Origin: Aristaeella lactis
GTDB taxonomy: Bacteria > Bacillota > Clostridia > Christensenellales > Aristaeellaceae
NCBI RefSeq assembly: GCF_018118585.1
Contig: NZ_CP069421.1
Location: forward strand, 1,736,001-1,800,000
Direction: 5' to 3'
DNA: 64,000 bases
Every line of letters begins with the position of its first letter. The first letter of the stretch is position 1. The notes beneath the pieces are model-generated. The model ran no database searches. It worked only from the letters and a program-made list of their open reading frames with translations, and had not been told where the DNA came from. Made by a program: the position numbers and the translations under genes. Below are positions 16,566-25,206 of this stretch, one piece after another.

Positions 16566-16571
16566 CACCTT

Positions 16572-17969
16572 ATGGTCTTCAGTTCGTTGACCTATTTGCT
16601 GCTTTTCATGCCCTGCGTGCTTCTGGGCTACCGGCTCATGCCCCAAAAAGCAAGGATGCCTTTTCTTCTGGCGGCATCCCTGCTTTTTTATGGCTGGGGT
16701 TCTCCCCGCTGGCTGCTGCTTCTGGCCTGGTGCGTACTCGTCAGCTGGGGCGGCACGCTGCTGATGACCCGCGGCGGAAAAAACCGCAGGGTTTTCCTGA
16801 TCCTGATCATCATCCTGGATCTCCTTCCCCTTTTCTGGTTTAAATACGCCGGTTTCTTCCGGGATACGATCCGGGACCTGACCGGCTGGGACGGCTTTGC
16901 CGCCGCTGATTCCCTGCTTGAGCAGTGTTTCGGCCGGAGTCCCGGGATCAAAACGCCCGTCCTGCCCGCCGGCATTTCTTTCTTTACATTCCAGGCCATC
17001 TCCTATGTGATTGATGTGTGGCGGAAGGACTCCCGTCCTCAGCGTTCACCGGTCATCTTCGGCGTCTATCTTTCCCTCTTTCCCCAGCTCGTGGCCGGTC
17101 CCATTGTCCGCTACATTGACCTGGAAAAACAGCTGATTGAGCATCCCCGGCCCACCTGGGCTCAGATGCGTCATGGTATCCGCCGTTTCAGCGTCGGCCT
17201 GGCCAAAAAGGTCCTGCTTGCCGATGCCCTCGGCCGTTTCTGGGGGCAGATGAACGCCGACCTGTCACAGGCCGGCGCCCTGGGTGCCTGGATGGGGCTT
17301 CTCGCTTTCTCTTTCCAGATCTATTTTGATTTCTCCGGTTATTCCGATATGGCCATCGGCCTTGGCGAGGCGCTTGGTTTCGTTTTCCCCGAAAACTTCA
17401 GCCGTCCGTACCGTGCGGAAAGTCTCACCGGTTTCTGGCGGCGGTGGCATATTTCCCTGACAACCTGGTTCACCGAATATGTTTATATCCCGCTGGGCGG
17501 CAACCGCTGCTCCCCCTGGCGCCGGGACCTGAATGTCTTTTTCGTCTGGGCCCTGACCGGGCTTTGGCACGGTGCCGGCTGGCATTTTGTCCTCTGGGGG
17601 CTTTATTTTGCGGTCCTTCTGATCCTTGAAAAGCATCTCCTGCATGATCGTCCCTTTACCAACAAAGGCGCTCCCTGGGTCCGCAGGTTCATCACCTTTG
17701 TGATCGTCATGATCGGCTGGGGGCTTTTCTCCGGTTTCGGGGCGCCTCTGTTCAGCGCCCTGTTCGGGTTTGCCGGCTTTGCCTCATCCAGGGCGGCCCT
17801 GACCTGTCTTGCTTTTGTCCCCCTGCTGCTACTGTGCGCGGTGATTTCCTTTTCACCGGTTCTTCCCCGGATCCAGGAATGGCGTTTCACAGCGCCGATC
17901 CTGTTCCTGCTCTGCCTGGCGGCGCTGGTTTCCCAGGGCTATGCCCCCTTTGTGTATTTCCAGTTCTGA
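16572..17969 (+). CDS. MBOAT-family O-acyltransferase (AlgI/DltB-like)
   Basis: Membrane-bound O-acyltransferases move acyl groups from a cytoplasmic donor across the membrane to surface polymers. The 465 residues are almost entirely transmembrane (about 11-12 helices). They carry the family signature FPQLVAGPIVRY, DFSGYSDMAIGLG, the motif NFSRPYRAESLTGFWRRWH, and the catalytic His in LTGLWHGAGW (~333). A GGAGGAG site precedes the ATG. AlgI in Pseudomonas works with AlgX/AlgJ to acetylate alginate; here the DHHW protein encoded next would take the AlgX/AlgJ place. The actual acceptor polymer cannot be read from the sequence. Confidence 0.93.
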   Translation: MVFSSLTYLLLFMPCVLLGYRLMPQKARMPFLLAASLLFYGWGSPRWLLLLAWCVLVSWGGTLLMTRGGKNRRVFLILIIILDLLPLFWFKYAGFFRDTIRDLTGWDGFAAADSLLEQCFGRSPGIKTPVLPAGISFFTFQAISYVIDVWRKDSRPQRSPVIFGVYLSLFPQLVAGPIVRYIDLEKQLIEHPRPTWAQMRHGIRRFSVGLAKKVLLADALGRFWGQMNADLSQAGALGAWMGLLAFSFQIYFDFSGYSDMAIGLGEALGFVFPENFSRPYRAESLTGFWRRWHISLTTWFTEYVYIPLGGNRCSPWRRDLNVFFVWALTGLWHGAGWHFVLWGLYFAVLLILEKHLLHDRPFTNKGAPWVRRFITFVIVMIGWGLFSGFGAPLFSALFGFAGFASSRAALTCLAFVPLLLLCAVISFSPVLPRIQEWRFTAPILFLLCLAALVSQGYAPFVYFQF

Positions 17970-17987
17970 TGAAAGGAGGATGTCCGC

Positions 17988-19112
17988 ATGGAAAAAAAGA
18001 GAAAAAGATTTCCTGACAGCTTCGCGGTCATTGCGGGCATGCTCATTCTGCTTGCCCTCGGGCTCGCAGCCGTCTTCTGCGGCGGCGGAGAGTTCAGCGA
18101 CTGGGAACGCCGTTACCTGGCGAACCGCCCGGCCGCTCCGGACCTGAACACCTGGACAACGGACAGGGAAACTGAGGACTTCCTTTCCGACCATATTCCC
18201 GGAAGGCAGGCTCTCATCGCCCTGGACAGCAGTGGTCTGTTCCTCACCGGACGCGATTCCCAGCTCAGCACATGGTACACCTCCGGTTCTGTCATTGAGC
18301 CTCCGGTGGAAATCAATGCCGACAGCATCAGCACAAAGCTCCGCCGCTTTGAAAAGCTGGCCGGCAAGGCCGGTGGTGTGCCATGGTATGTGCTTTCGCC
18401 CCATACCCACGGCTGGCTGCTCCGGGATCGGATCTTTCCGGTGCTCGGCCGCCAGTATCGGTCGGAAGCAACAGGCTATGCCGTCCTTGATGCCTGCGAA
18501 AACTATGTTCCCATGCCCGGCGTGTTTGATGCCGAGCCGGATGGCATGTACTATACTACCGACCATCACTGGACCCTTCAGGGAGCATGGCAGGCTTATC
18601 TGGCTTTGTCCGGGCCGCTTGGCTACAAACCGCTGGCCCTGGAGGATTTCCGTATCACGGAATATCCCGGCTTCCGGGGAACCACCCTGTCCCGTTCCGG
18701 CCTTCCTGCCTTTTGGGAGGATACGCTTGTCTGTGCCGAGCCGGACTCTCCCGTCCGGGTAACCTTCATCGACAGGGATGCTGAGTCCTCCGAAAACCGT
18801 CTGATCTTCCCGGAGGATGCCGGAACCTGGGATGGATATGCCGTGTACCTGCACGGCAACCACGGAACGCTGATCATTGAGCGTCCCGACGCGCCGGAAG
18901 GCACGCTTGTCGTCTTCAAGGATTCCATGGCCAACTGCCTCCTGCCCCTGCTCAGCGCTCATTTCCGCCGTATTATTGCCGTGGACGCACGCTACTGCAC
19001 AGGTGTATTTTCTGACGTCTTTGCCCGCAGCGAGGATACAAAGGCAGTTCTCTTTGTCTATTCGCTCAGCAGCCTGGTCAATGACACGGAGATCACAAGG
19101 AAGGCAAAATAA
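17988..19112 (+). CDS. DHHW-family membrane-anchored acetylation partner
   Basis: The 374-residue protein has one N-terminal membrane segment (~14-33) and an extracellular domain related to AlgX/AlgJ SGNH-like proteins. The defining DHHWT motif is at ~191-195, with SPHTHGW upstream and FKDSMANCLLPLL (nucleophile Ser region) near the C-terminus. In alginate acetylation the equivalent protein receives the acetyl group exported by the MBOAT partner and places it on the polymer. It follows the MBOAT gene by 18 nt behind GAAAGGAGG, consistent with one complex. Confidence 0.88.
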   Translation: MEKKRKRFPDSFAVIAGMLILLALGLAAVFCGGGEFSDWERRYLANRPAAPDLNTWTTDRETEDFLSDHIPGRQALIALDSSGLFLTGRDSQLSTWYTSGSVIEPPVEINADSISTKLRRFEKLAGKAGGVPWYVLSPHTHGWLLRDRIFPVLGRQYRSEATGYAVLDACENYVPMPGVFDAEPDGMYYTTDHHWTLQGAWQAYLALSGPLGYKPLALEDFRITEYPGFRGTTLSRSGLPAFWEDTLVCAEPDSPVRVTFIDRDAESSENRLIFPEDAGTWDGYAVYLHGNHGTLIIERPDAPEGTLVVFKDSMANCLLPLLSAHFRRIIAVDARYCTGVFSDVFARSEDTKAVLFVYSLSSLVNDTEITRKAK

Positions 19113-19161
19113 AAAAAACCGCTCTGTGCGGGAATTCACTGTTGAAGGAGAATTGAAATCC

Positions 19162-20094
19162 ATGCGCCTGTTTCACAAACTGATTTCCTGGATCCTGGTT
19201 CTTGTCCTGGCAGCGGCTGTCCTGCCGGCTTCCGCCGAACAATCCCCGGACACTGCTGTTCCTTCTCCTTCCCCGGACAGTACACTCCTTCGCCTGCACC
19301 AGATTGATATCGGCTGCGGAGATGCCTATCTCCTCACCGTCGGGGACTACACCGTCCTCGTTGACTGCGGAACCGACAGCACCCTCCCCATCGCGCAGCA
19401 TGTTCATAACTATCCGCTCTTTGATTATCTGGAAGCTGTCGGCATCGACCATGTGGACCTGTATTTTGTCACCCACTGGCATAACGATCACTGCTATAAC
19501 GTGGACACCCTGATGGAGCTCTATGGCCGGGAGGACACCGTCGTCTACGGTTCCACCCCGGAACTGTATGCCGAACTGGCGCCCCTCCCCACCGGCATCT
19601 ACCGTCACCTGATCGACGGGGATCACTTTACCGCCGGCCCGCTGGATATTCTTTGCGTCGGTCCCGTGTTCCGGGATAACCTGGTCGGCACCTTCAACCA
19701 TGATTCCCTGAATTTCATCGTCACCTGGGGAAACCATCGCTTCCTGTTCACCGGTGATTTTGTGGAACGCACCGTCTGTAAAAACTGGCCGGAGGAAACG
19801 GCGGATATTGACGTCCTTTCCTTCCCTCATCACGGTCTTGAGCCCATGACCATGACCAAGGAATGCTTCCGGCACATGGATCCCCGCCTGGTACTCATTC
19901 CCGGCCGCCAGGCAGGACCGGTCAAGTCCTTTGCCTTTCATACAGCCTACGCCGGAAAAGACGCCGTCTATCTGTCCATGAAAGACGGTAATCTCCTGGT
20001 CACAAGCGACGGCACCAATCTCTGGTATGCCGCCAATGTTGTTCCCGGTGAACTGCCCCTCGGTGAGCTGCTTCCTCCCAGGACAGAAGATTGA
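19162..20094 (+). CDS. Secreted metallo-beta-lactamase-fold hydrolase (ComEC C-terminal type)
   Basis: A signal peptide (MRLFHKLISWILVLVLAAA, cleavage near ASAEQ) leads to a metallo-beta-lactamase domain. The metal motif THWHNDH is at ~104-110, with FTGDF and FPHHGLEP downstream. The fold resembles the extracellular nuclease-like domain of ComEC/Rec2 and related phosphodiesterases. It is 49 nt after the DHHW gene with GAAGGAG before the ATG at 19162, and probably belongs to the same operon. An in-frame extension upstream overlaps the DHHW gene and lacks a ribosome site. The substrate is unknown; a phosphodiester in a surface polymer or extracellular DNA are possible. 310 residues. Confidence 0.83.
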   Translation: MRLFHKLISWILVLVLAAAVLPASAEQSPDTAVPSPSPDSTLLRLHQIDIGCGDAYLLTVGDYTVLVDCGTDSTLPIAQHVHNYPLFDYLEAVGIDHVDLYFVTHWHNDHCYNVDTLMELYGREDTVVYGSTPELYAELAPLPTGIYRHLIDGDHFTAGPLDILCVGPVFRDNLVGTFNHDSLNFIVTWGNHRFLFTGDFVERTVCKNWPEETADIDVLSFPHHGLEPMTMTKECFRHMDPRLVLIPGRQAGPVKSFAFHTAYAGKDAVYLSMKDGNLLVTSDGTNLWYAANVVPGELPLGELLPPRTED

Positions 20095-20095
20095 T

Positions 20096-20860
20096 TCATT
20101 TCCGGGGCCACAGTCTGTCCAGGGCTCTGGCCACTCCGTCCTCATCGTTGCTTTCCGTGATCTCGTCCGCAATCTCTTTGATGTGATCAAGGGCATTCTT
20201 CACCGCAACGCCGTAACCGCATCTCCTGATCGGTTCCGCGTCATCATTGTCATCCCCGAAATAAACGGCTTTTTCTGTTTCCACATTCACATTCTCCAGC
20301 ATCTGCCGGATGCCGCGCCATTTGGTCGCGGCTTTACTCATATACTGGCGCAGTTTCTTGTCCGCCACAGTGCTGTACACATTTTCCGGCAGGTCAACAG
20401 CAATTTGTTCCGGAGGCATGTCCGGATGACTTGCCAGGATCTTATAGATCTTTTCTCTCCGGGGCAGCATCCCGATGTCATCGATCACCGCCGGATGCCA
20501 TACGGGGATATCCGAGTTGGCATAGATGCCGTTCTCCGCTTCCACGGAGATCACCGCGCCTTCCTGCCGTAAAAGCTGTTCCAGGATGGATACAGCGTCC
20601 TCTGTATCAATGGTATTCTCATATACGCTGTCGGGAGTCACAGTCCGTGCGCCGTTCAGCGTGGTGGCCGCATGGAATCCGATCAGGTCTCTGTATTCGG
20701 TAATCGCCCGTTCCGGTCTTGCCGTTGCCGCAAGCAGGAAAGCGCCTGCTTCACGCCAGGCCTGCAGCACTTCCAGGGTATAGTCTGAAACTGTTTTGTC
20801 TGTCCGCAGCAGCGTCCGGTCCAGGTCAACGATCACCGCGAGATAAGGCAGCTGTGCCAT
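20096..20860 (-). CDS. Cof-type HAD phosphatase
   Basis: HAD phosphatases of the Cof class dephosphorylate sugar phosphates, nucleotides or FMN in the cytoplasm. The 254 residues show DLDRTLL (motif I), the Thr of LNGARTVT, a large cap domain (~85-190), the motif III Lys region, and GDDNDD (motif IV) near ~215. GGAGG stands 8 nt before the ATG at 20860, favouring it over an upstream in-frame ATG at 20947. It converges with the metallo-beta-lactamase gene, one base between the stop codons. Confidence 0.88.
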   Translation of the reverse strand: MAQLPYLAVIVDLDRTLLRTDKTVSDYTLEVLQAWREAGAFLLAATARPERAITEYRDLIGFHAATTLNGARTVTPDSVYENTIDTEDAVSILEQLLRQEGAVISVEAENGIYANSDIPVWHPAVIDDIGMLPRREKIYKILASHPDMPPEQIAVDLPENVYSTVADKKLRQYMSKAATKWRGIRQMLENVNVETEKAVYFGDDNDDAEPIRRCGYGVAVKNALDHIKEIADEITESNDEDGVARALDRLWPRK

Positions 20861-20960
20861 TTGTTTTCCTCCGCTGTTCCTCTGCGCCGTTTGTATCGGC
20901 CGGCAGATATTTTCGCCCATTATACTCCCGTCCGGAGTGCCGGGCAATCACATTTTTTGC

Positions 20961-20995
20961 AAAAAAGGGGAATCCGGTTTTTCACCGGATTCCCC
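20961..20995 (-). terminator. Terminator of the peptidoglycan-binding protein gene
   Basis: On the minus strand a 12-bp perfect stem (GGGGAATCCGGT / ACCGGATTCCCC, 5-nt loop) is followed by TTTTTT. Confidence 0.92.
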
Positions 20996-21008
20996 TTCAT
21001 TTTCTTCT

Positions 21009-22385
21009 TTAGCGGATGTCTGTCGATGTTGCCGGGGCAAGCCTCGGATTCGTGGTGAACAGCGTCTCCAGCATCTCCCTGGAGGCATATTCACCCGGTA
21101 TCTCCTGGTTTGCAAGGGCAATGCCGTAATCCCGCTGGAACAGGGCTACAGCCGCAACAGTCTTTGCGCCGTAAACGCCGTCCGCCTTTCCGGGATCATA
21201 TCTCATGTCCTTCAGGCGCTTCTGCATCGCCTTCACCCGGGTGCTGCGGTCGCCCTTCTTCAGCGGAACATAGGCATCAAAGAACGGTGCGTCATCCGCA
21301 AACAGTTTCTTCTGTACGGAAGGAGAAATATAGTTGTGTTTCTTCAGGCCCGCCGTTTCACAGAACAGGTCGATGGCGATCTGGGTCAGCTCGCCGTAGC
21401 TGCCGTCAACGCTGCCCGTCGGATAACCCAGGTCAGCCAGGCGCTGCTGGATTTTCCGTACGGTTTTGCCCTTGGCGCCGTTATGAACGGTACCGTCTTC
21501 ATCGATCAGGTCACCGGATGAGGTCTTTTCCGTGTTCTTGGCCGGAGCCTTCGTCGGTGCCGCCGTCACCACAGGAGCCGCTGTTACCACAGGGGCAGCT
21601 GTCACAGAAGCCGCCTGAACCGCCGGCTGAGCGGTTGCGGACAGGGAAACAGTCTCCGCTGCGGCATTTTCCAGCGCCCATTTCTGCGGTTCCGGCTGCG
21701 TATAGCGGTACAGGATGCCATTCATCACGCATGCCCCGGCTGTCTGGTCACTGATCTGGGGATAGTTTGTAAAGCCGCCGGTCTTCAGGTCCATCACCTC
21801 AACCCGGTGGTTTTTCCCGGTCAGTGTCAGGGCATCCCGGGTAACGGTCAGGCTTTCGGGTTCATCCACCAGTCTGCCGGACAATCCCGTAACATAAGCA
21901 TCCCTGCTTCCCGGAACGATCGCCCTGTCTTTGTTCTCAACAACGTCCCGGACCCGCAGGATCCATCCCGCATCCGTTTTCTCCACATAATACAGGTAGG
22001 TGCCGTCGCTGACCATCGCCCCGGCAGTCACGGAAACAGCGGTTCCGTCAACAGTCAGGATCCCGTTTTCCAGCTTCATCTGGACAGCACCGGGAGCTGC
22101 CGCTTCGGCGCCTTCCGCTTTTCTGTACATGGCGCCATCTTTGTTCACCACAACAACGCCCTGGTCTTTCGTCTGGCAGATGATCCCGTTTTCTGTGGCC
22201 TGGATCAGGTCTTCCATCACCAGCGGGATCTGGCGGTAGCTTTCATCACCGCTCTGGATGCACAGGTATCCGTTTTCCGCGATCCATCCGGTTGTCTGGC
22301 CGTCCGTCACCGCGGGAGCCGCGCAGGCTGCTGATACCAGCAGGCATACTGCTGCCAGGAGCATCAGAAATGAATACTTCTTCAC
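21009..22385 (-). CDS. Secreted protein with two C-terminal peptidoglycan-binding domains
   Basis: The 458 residues start with a signal peptide (MKKYSFLMLLAAVCLL, AACA). The N-terminal half (~30-260) is beta-rich and resembles a propeller-like sensor or reader domain without known motifs. A low-complexity linker with TAAPVV repeats (~268-300) joins two PG_binding_1 domains. Each has the pattern VRKIQQRLADLGYPTGSVDG / VKAMQKRLKDMRYDPGKADG and a short FQRDYG-type helix. Such domains attach enzymes to the wall, but no catalytic domain is visible here. It is monocistronic. It may be a scaffold, or a sensor of wall state. Confidence 0.84.
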   Translation of the reverse strand: MKKYSFLMLLAAVCLLVSAACAAPAVTDGQTTGWIAENGYLCIQSGDESYRQIPLVMEDLIQATENGIICQTKDQGVVVVNKDGAMYRKAEGAEAAAPGAVQMKLENGILTVDGTAVSVTAGAMVSDGTYLYYVEKTDAGWILRVRDVVENKDRAIVPGSRDAYVTGLSGRLVDEPESLTVTRDALTLTGKNHRVEVMDLKTGGFTNYPQISDQTAGACVMNGILYRYTQPEPQKWALENAAAETVSLSATAQPAVQAASVTAAPVVTAAPVVTAAPTKAPAKNTEKTSSGDLIDEDGTVHNGAKGKTVRKIQQRLADLGYPTGSVDGSYGELTQIAIDLFCETAGLKKHNYISPSVQKKLFADDAPFFDAYVPLKKGDRSTRVKAMQKRLKDMRYDPGKADGVYGAKTVAAVALFQRDYGIALANQEIPGEYASREMLETLFTTNPRLAPATSTDIR

Positions 22386-22492
22386 CTGTTTTCACCTCGT
22401 ATTTCTGGAGAACTGAACGTTCCCTACATAATAGACGAAAGCAAAAGCTTTTTTATTTCATCCGCGTACACATTTTTTCCGCAGACTGCCGT

Positions 22493-23053
22493 TCATTCCG
22501 GATGCTGTGCCAGGTATTCCTCAAACTCCGGCGTCCGTGACCAGTATCTGATGCCCCAGTTCTCCAGGTTCCATTCGTCCATGTATTCGTTGCATTCATA
22601 ATCCACATACCAGATCAGGCCGTTGCGGATCACGAAATTCGTCGGAAAATAATCAATGTTCAGTCCGGCCGCTTTGGCCTTTCCGGCCATCTCCCTCACC
22701 TGTTCCAGGTAAGGAGCAGCGGATTGTCCGCTCCTTACCAGGTCAAAGACAGTATCCCCTTCGATGTATTCCTTGACGATCCGTTCTGTTTTTTCGTCAA
22801 TGGCGATCATTTCCGGGATCCTGATCCCCGCCTGTTTCAGGCGCTCATAGTCCCGGCGTTCCGCCTCGATCTTGTTGCCGAAGGTGTAATAGTCACAGGG
22901 CTCATGATGGATCTGTTTCAGTACGAACTGCCGGTTGTCCTTCTCCGCCAGGTAGGAATACCCGCCCTTTCCGTGTCCCAGCAGCCGGATGATCCGGTAT
23001 GTTTCCCCCAGTGCTGTCACTTCTCTGTCCATAGCATCCTCCGGAACGCTCAT
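22493..23053 (-). CDS. RIO/ABC1-like small protein kinase or phosphotransferase
   Basis: This 186-residue protein has an abbreviated kinase fold. A glycine-rich loop (LGHGKGGYSYLA) and the ATP Lys in FVLKQIHH form the N-lobe. The catalytic loop is NIDYFPTNFV, with a YVDYECN metal-binding Asp. The usual HGD is replaced by NID, as in several atypical kinases. The ATG at 23053 overlaps the stop of the upstream acetyltransferase (ATGA), so translation is coupled. Small free-standing kinases of this kind may phosphorylate antibiotics or small metabolites; the target is unknown. Confidence 0.72.
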   Translation of the reverse strand: MSVPEDAMDREVTALGETYRIIRLLGHGKGGYSYLAEKDNRQFVLKQIHHEPCDYYTFGNKIEAERRDYERLKQAGIRIPEMIAIDEKTERIVKEYIEGDTVFDLVRSGQSAAPYLEQVREMAGKAKAAGLNIDYFPTNFVIRNGLIWYVDYECNEYMDEWNLENWGIRYWSRTPEFEEYLAQHPE

Positions 23054-23502
23054 TCCAGGTCCTTGTCCAGGCATACGGCATCCGCCTCATTGTCATAAGG
23101 CGGATAGTTTTCACACACCGTGTATCCGTTTTTCTTGTAAAACGCGATTGCGTGGGGATTCCCCTCCCGGCACTCCAGCACCAGTCGCCTGTATCCGGTC
23201 CTTCCGGCCAGTTCCTCCACTGCCTTCATCAGCGCCGCGCCGATTCCCTTCCTGTTCTTCCGCGCATAGACACGTTTGATTTCACCGGTTCTGTCATCCA
23301 TCCTGCGGACTCCCGCGCAGCAGACAGGAATGTCATCATCATAGCCCACAAGGAAGAAAGCCTTTTCCTGGCTGAAATCATCCAGGCATACATGCGCCGT
23401 TCCGTTATGGCCCAGGATTCCCATCAGGGTTTCATTCAGCTCCCGCAGCATCGTTTGTGCGTCAGGCGCTTCCACCCCCGTTTGAACAAAAGAAAGACTC
23501 AT
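23050..23502 (-). CDS. GNAT acetyltransferase (first of five in the array)
   Basis: GNAT enzymes move the acetyl group of acetyl-CoA to an amine. The CoA-binding motif A is visible in VYARKNRKGIGAALMKAVEEL, given here as RKNRKGIGAALM (~90-101), followed by YRRLVLECREGN and AIAFYKKNGY typical of the family end. Two ATG codons exist; AGGAG is 8 nt before the one at 23502 and only 2 nt before the one at 23508, so I use 23502 (150 residues). It is coupled to the downstream kinase-like gene by a 4-nt overlap. Substrate unknown. Confidence 0.85.
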   Translation of the reverse strand: MSLSFVQTGVEAPDAQTMLRELNETLMGILGHNGTAHVCLDDFSQEKAFFLVGYDDDIPVCCAGVRRMDDRTGEIKRVYARKNRKGIGAALMKAVEELAGRTGYRRLVLECREGNPHAIAFYKKNGYTVCENYPPYDNEADAVCLDKDLE

Positions 23503-23519
23503 GAACATTACTCCTGTGT

Positions 23520-24215
23520 TTACCGGATTAATTCCCTCAGGTCCCGGATCTTCAGATAAACGGTATCCACATCGGAAGCCGGGTTCGCCGCGATCAGGAT
23601 CGGTGTGATCCCCAAAGCCGCAGCACCTTCAAGATTGTTTACGCTGTCATCAATAAAGACCGTTTCCCCGGCAGGAACGCCGGCCTTTCCCAGCGCGTCC
23701 AGGTACATGCGTTTATCCGGCTTAACCGTTCCGAGGGAACAGCTGAAAGTCGTGAACGAAAAATACTGCGATACGCCGAGATATTCCAGCTGGGGAACGA
23801 TGCTTGGCCAGGTATCGGAGATGACACCGAGCTTATGCGTTTTACCCAGCGTTTCCAGCACTTCCCGGATCCCCGGATAGGGAATATAGTTTTTCATATT
23901 GTAGGCTCGGTCCCGGGCAATCGCTTCCCGTTCCTCACCGGTCAGTCCCAGCTGGAGCTTCTCCGAGATAATGGAATAAAACTGGATAAACTGCTTATAT
24001 TCCGCTTCAACAGAGGTCAGCAGGTGATCCTGGTTCAGGAAGCGTATACCGGCTTCCCTGGCGTCCCGAATCTCCTCGTCGCTGTGCAGCTTCAGCCGTT
24101 TCCCGGCCAGTTCCAGGAACATATTCGTAAACAGCCAGTCTCCTGATGCCGGCCTGTCCAGTGTATAGCCCACATCGAAAAAAATGACTTTCTTATCCTT
24201 TATCTGACTGATCAT
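23520..24215 (-). CDS. HAD-superfamily hydrolase, DxG variant
   Basis: A 231-residue HAD protein with a helical cap. Motif I is FFDVGYTL: the nucleophile Asp is kept, but the usual second Asp (general acid/base) is Gly. Motif II is GVISDTWPS, motif III Lys is in GTVKPDKRMY, motif IV is FIDDSVNN. Loss of the second Asp is seen in dehalogenase-like and some other HAD branches, so a simple phosphatase role is less certain. The gene at 53952 shows the same substitution. It sits 17 nt upstream of the GNAT gene in the same direction. Confidence 0.85.
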   Translation of the reverse strand: MISQIKDKKVIFFDVGYTLDRPASGDWLFTNMFLELAGKRLKLHSDEEIRDAREAGIRFLNQDHLLTSVEAEYKQFIQFYSIISEKLQLGLTGEEREAIARDRAYNMKNYIPYPGIREVLETLGKTHKLGVISDTWPSIVPQLEYLGVSQYFSFTTFSCSLGTVKPDKRMYLDALGKAGVPAGETVFIDDSVNNLEGAAALGITPILIAANPASDVDTVYLKIRDLRELIR

Positions 24216-24250
24216 GATGCTTCTCCGTTTTTTATGTCGCTTTTCCCCTG

Positions 24251-24760
24251 TCAGCTTATTTCCATCTGATCCAGATAGGGTTTATACCTTGCATACTGTT
24301 TTTGTAGTACCGGCTCATTCGGAATCAGGTCAAGGAATGCTTTGGGGTCTGTCCACTGATAGTCAATCGTTTCCCCCTCCTGAAGGCTGATGGCATCTTT
24401 TGCGCTGTCCACCATAGCCAAATAGGCGTAAACAACCGACTTTGTTTTCGGATTCCGCGTGATCCCGATCAGCTCCAGCGTTTCCGCTTCCAGGCCGGTT
24501 TCCTCCCGCATTTCCCTGCGTGCTGCTTCTTCCGGCGTTTCACCCGCCAGAGCGGCTCCTCCGGCGCTGGCTTCCCAACATCCGGGATACATTTCCTTTC
24601 GGGAATCCCGGAGCGTCAGGAGAAATGTTCCGTCCCGGTGCCTGATCAGTATATCGCACACGAGATGGTATCTGCCTTCCGGAATATCTGTTATCCGGGA
24701 TCGTTCCCACGTTTCACCGGTTTTTCTTCCCAGTTCATCATACAGATCCCAGATTTCCAT
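24251..24760 (-). CDS. NUDIX hydrolase (isopentenyl-diphosphate isomerase-like branch)
   Basis: NUDIX enzymes cleave nucleoside diphosphates linked to another group. The NUDIX box is intact: GETPEEAARREMREETGL (~71-88). The N-terminal DLYDELGRKTGETWER and HLVCDILIRHRDGTFLLTLR resemble the YfcD/IDI-like subgroup. The ATG at 24760 has GGGGGAAG a few nt upstream and is preferred to a GTG one codon earlier (169 residues). It is part of the leftward array. Confidence 0.88.
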   Translation of the reverse strand: MEIWDLYDELGRKTGETWERSRITDIPEGRYHLVCDILIRHRDGTFLLTLRDSRKEMYPGCWEASAGGAALAGETPEEAARREMREETGLEAETLELIGITRNPKTKSVVYAYLAMVDSAKDAISLQEGETIDYQWTDPKAFLDLIPNEPVLQKQYARYKPYLDQMEIS

Positions 24761-24781
24761 CACAGCTTCCCCCGTGTTCTT

Positions 24782-25189
24782 TCATTGTCCAGGTGCCCGT
24801 TCCATGGCCCTGCCCTGCACCGGCACAAAGCCGTATTGCGCGTAAAGGCCATGGGCATCCCTGGTCATCAGGAATCCGCGCAGGCCTTCATATTCCGGCC
24901 TGGCCACAATGTGGGCAACCAGTGCCTTCCCCAGTCCCCTGTGCTGGTATTCCGGATCAATGATCACATCGCACAGGTAATAGGTTGTTGCGAAATCACT
25001 GATCACCCTGGCAAATCCAATCAGCTTTTCCTCCCCGGAAAGCCGGATACCGTAGCACACTGAGTTCCGCATGGATTTCCCGATCTGTTCCAGGGACCGT
25101 TTATTGGCCCAGTAGGTTGCTTTCAGCAGCCTGGCTGCTTCCTCTGTAGTGATCTGGTCATTCCCTTCTATGATCCTGTAGTCCATCAT
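24782..25189 (-). CDS. GNAT acetyltransferase (second of the array)
   Basis: The core of ~135 residues has the GNAT motif A in VIIDPEYQHRGLGKALVAHI (the acetyl-CoA loop QHRGLGKA at ~80-87) and the C-terminal DAHGLYAQYGFVPVQGRAME typical of the AAC(6')/YjaB-like branch. Consecutive ATG codons at 25189 and 25186 follow a weak GAAAGAAG site. An in-frame extension upstream to 25336 runs inside the XRE gene and is not credible. It lies 17 nt downstream of the XRE regulator, suggesting co-regulation. Substrate unknown. Confidence 0.83.
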   Translation of the reverse strand: MMDYRIIEGNDQITTEEAARLLKATYWANKRSLEQIGKSMRNSVCYGIRLSGEEKLIGFARVISDFATTYYLCDVIIDPEYQHRGLGKALVAHIVARPEYEGLRGFLMTRDAHGLYAQYGFVPVQGRAMERAPGQ

Positions 25190-25206
25190 TTTGCTTCTTT
25201 CACGTT

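Noticed and set aside
18877-19161. N-terminal extension of the metallo-beta-lactamase gene
   Set aside because: The extension lies inside the DHHW gene in another frame. The ATG at 19162 has a good ribosome site and opens directly into a signal peptide.
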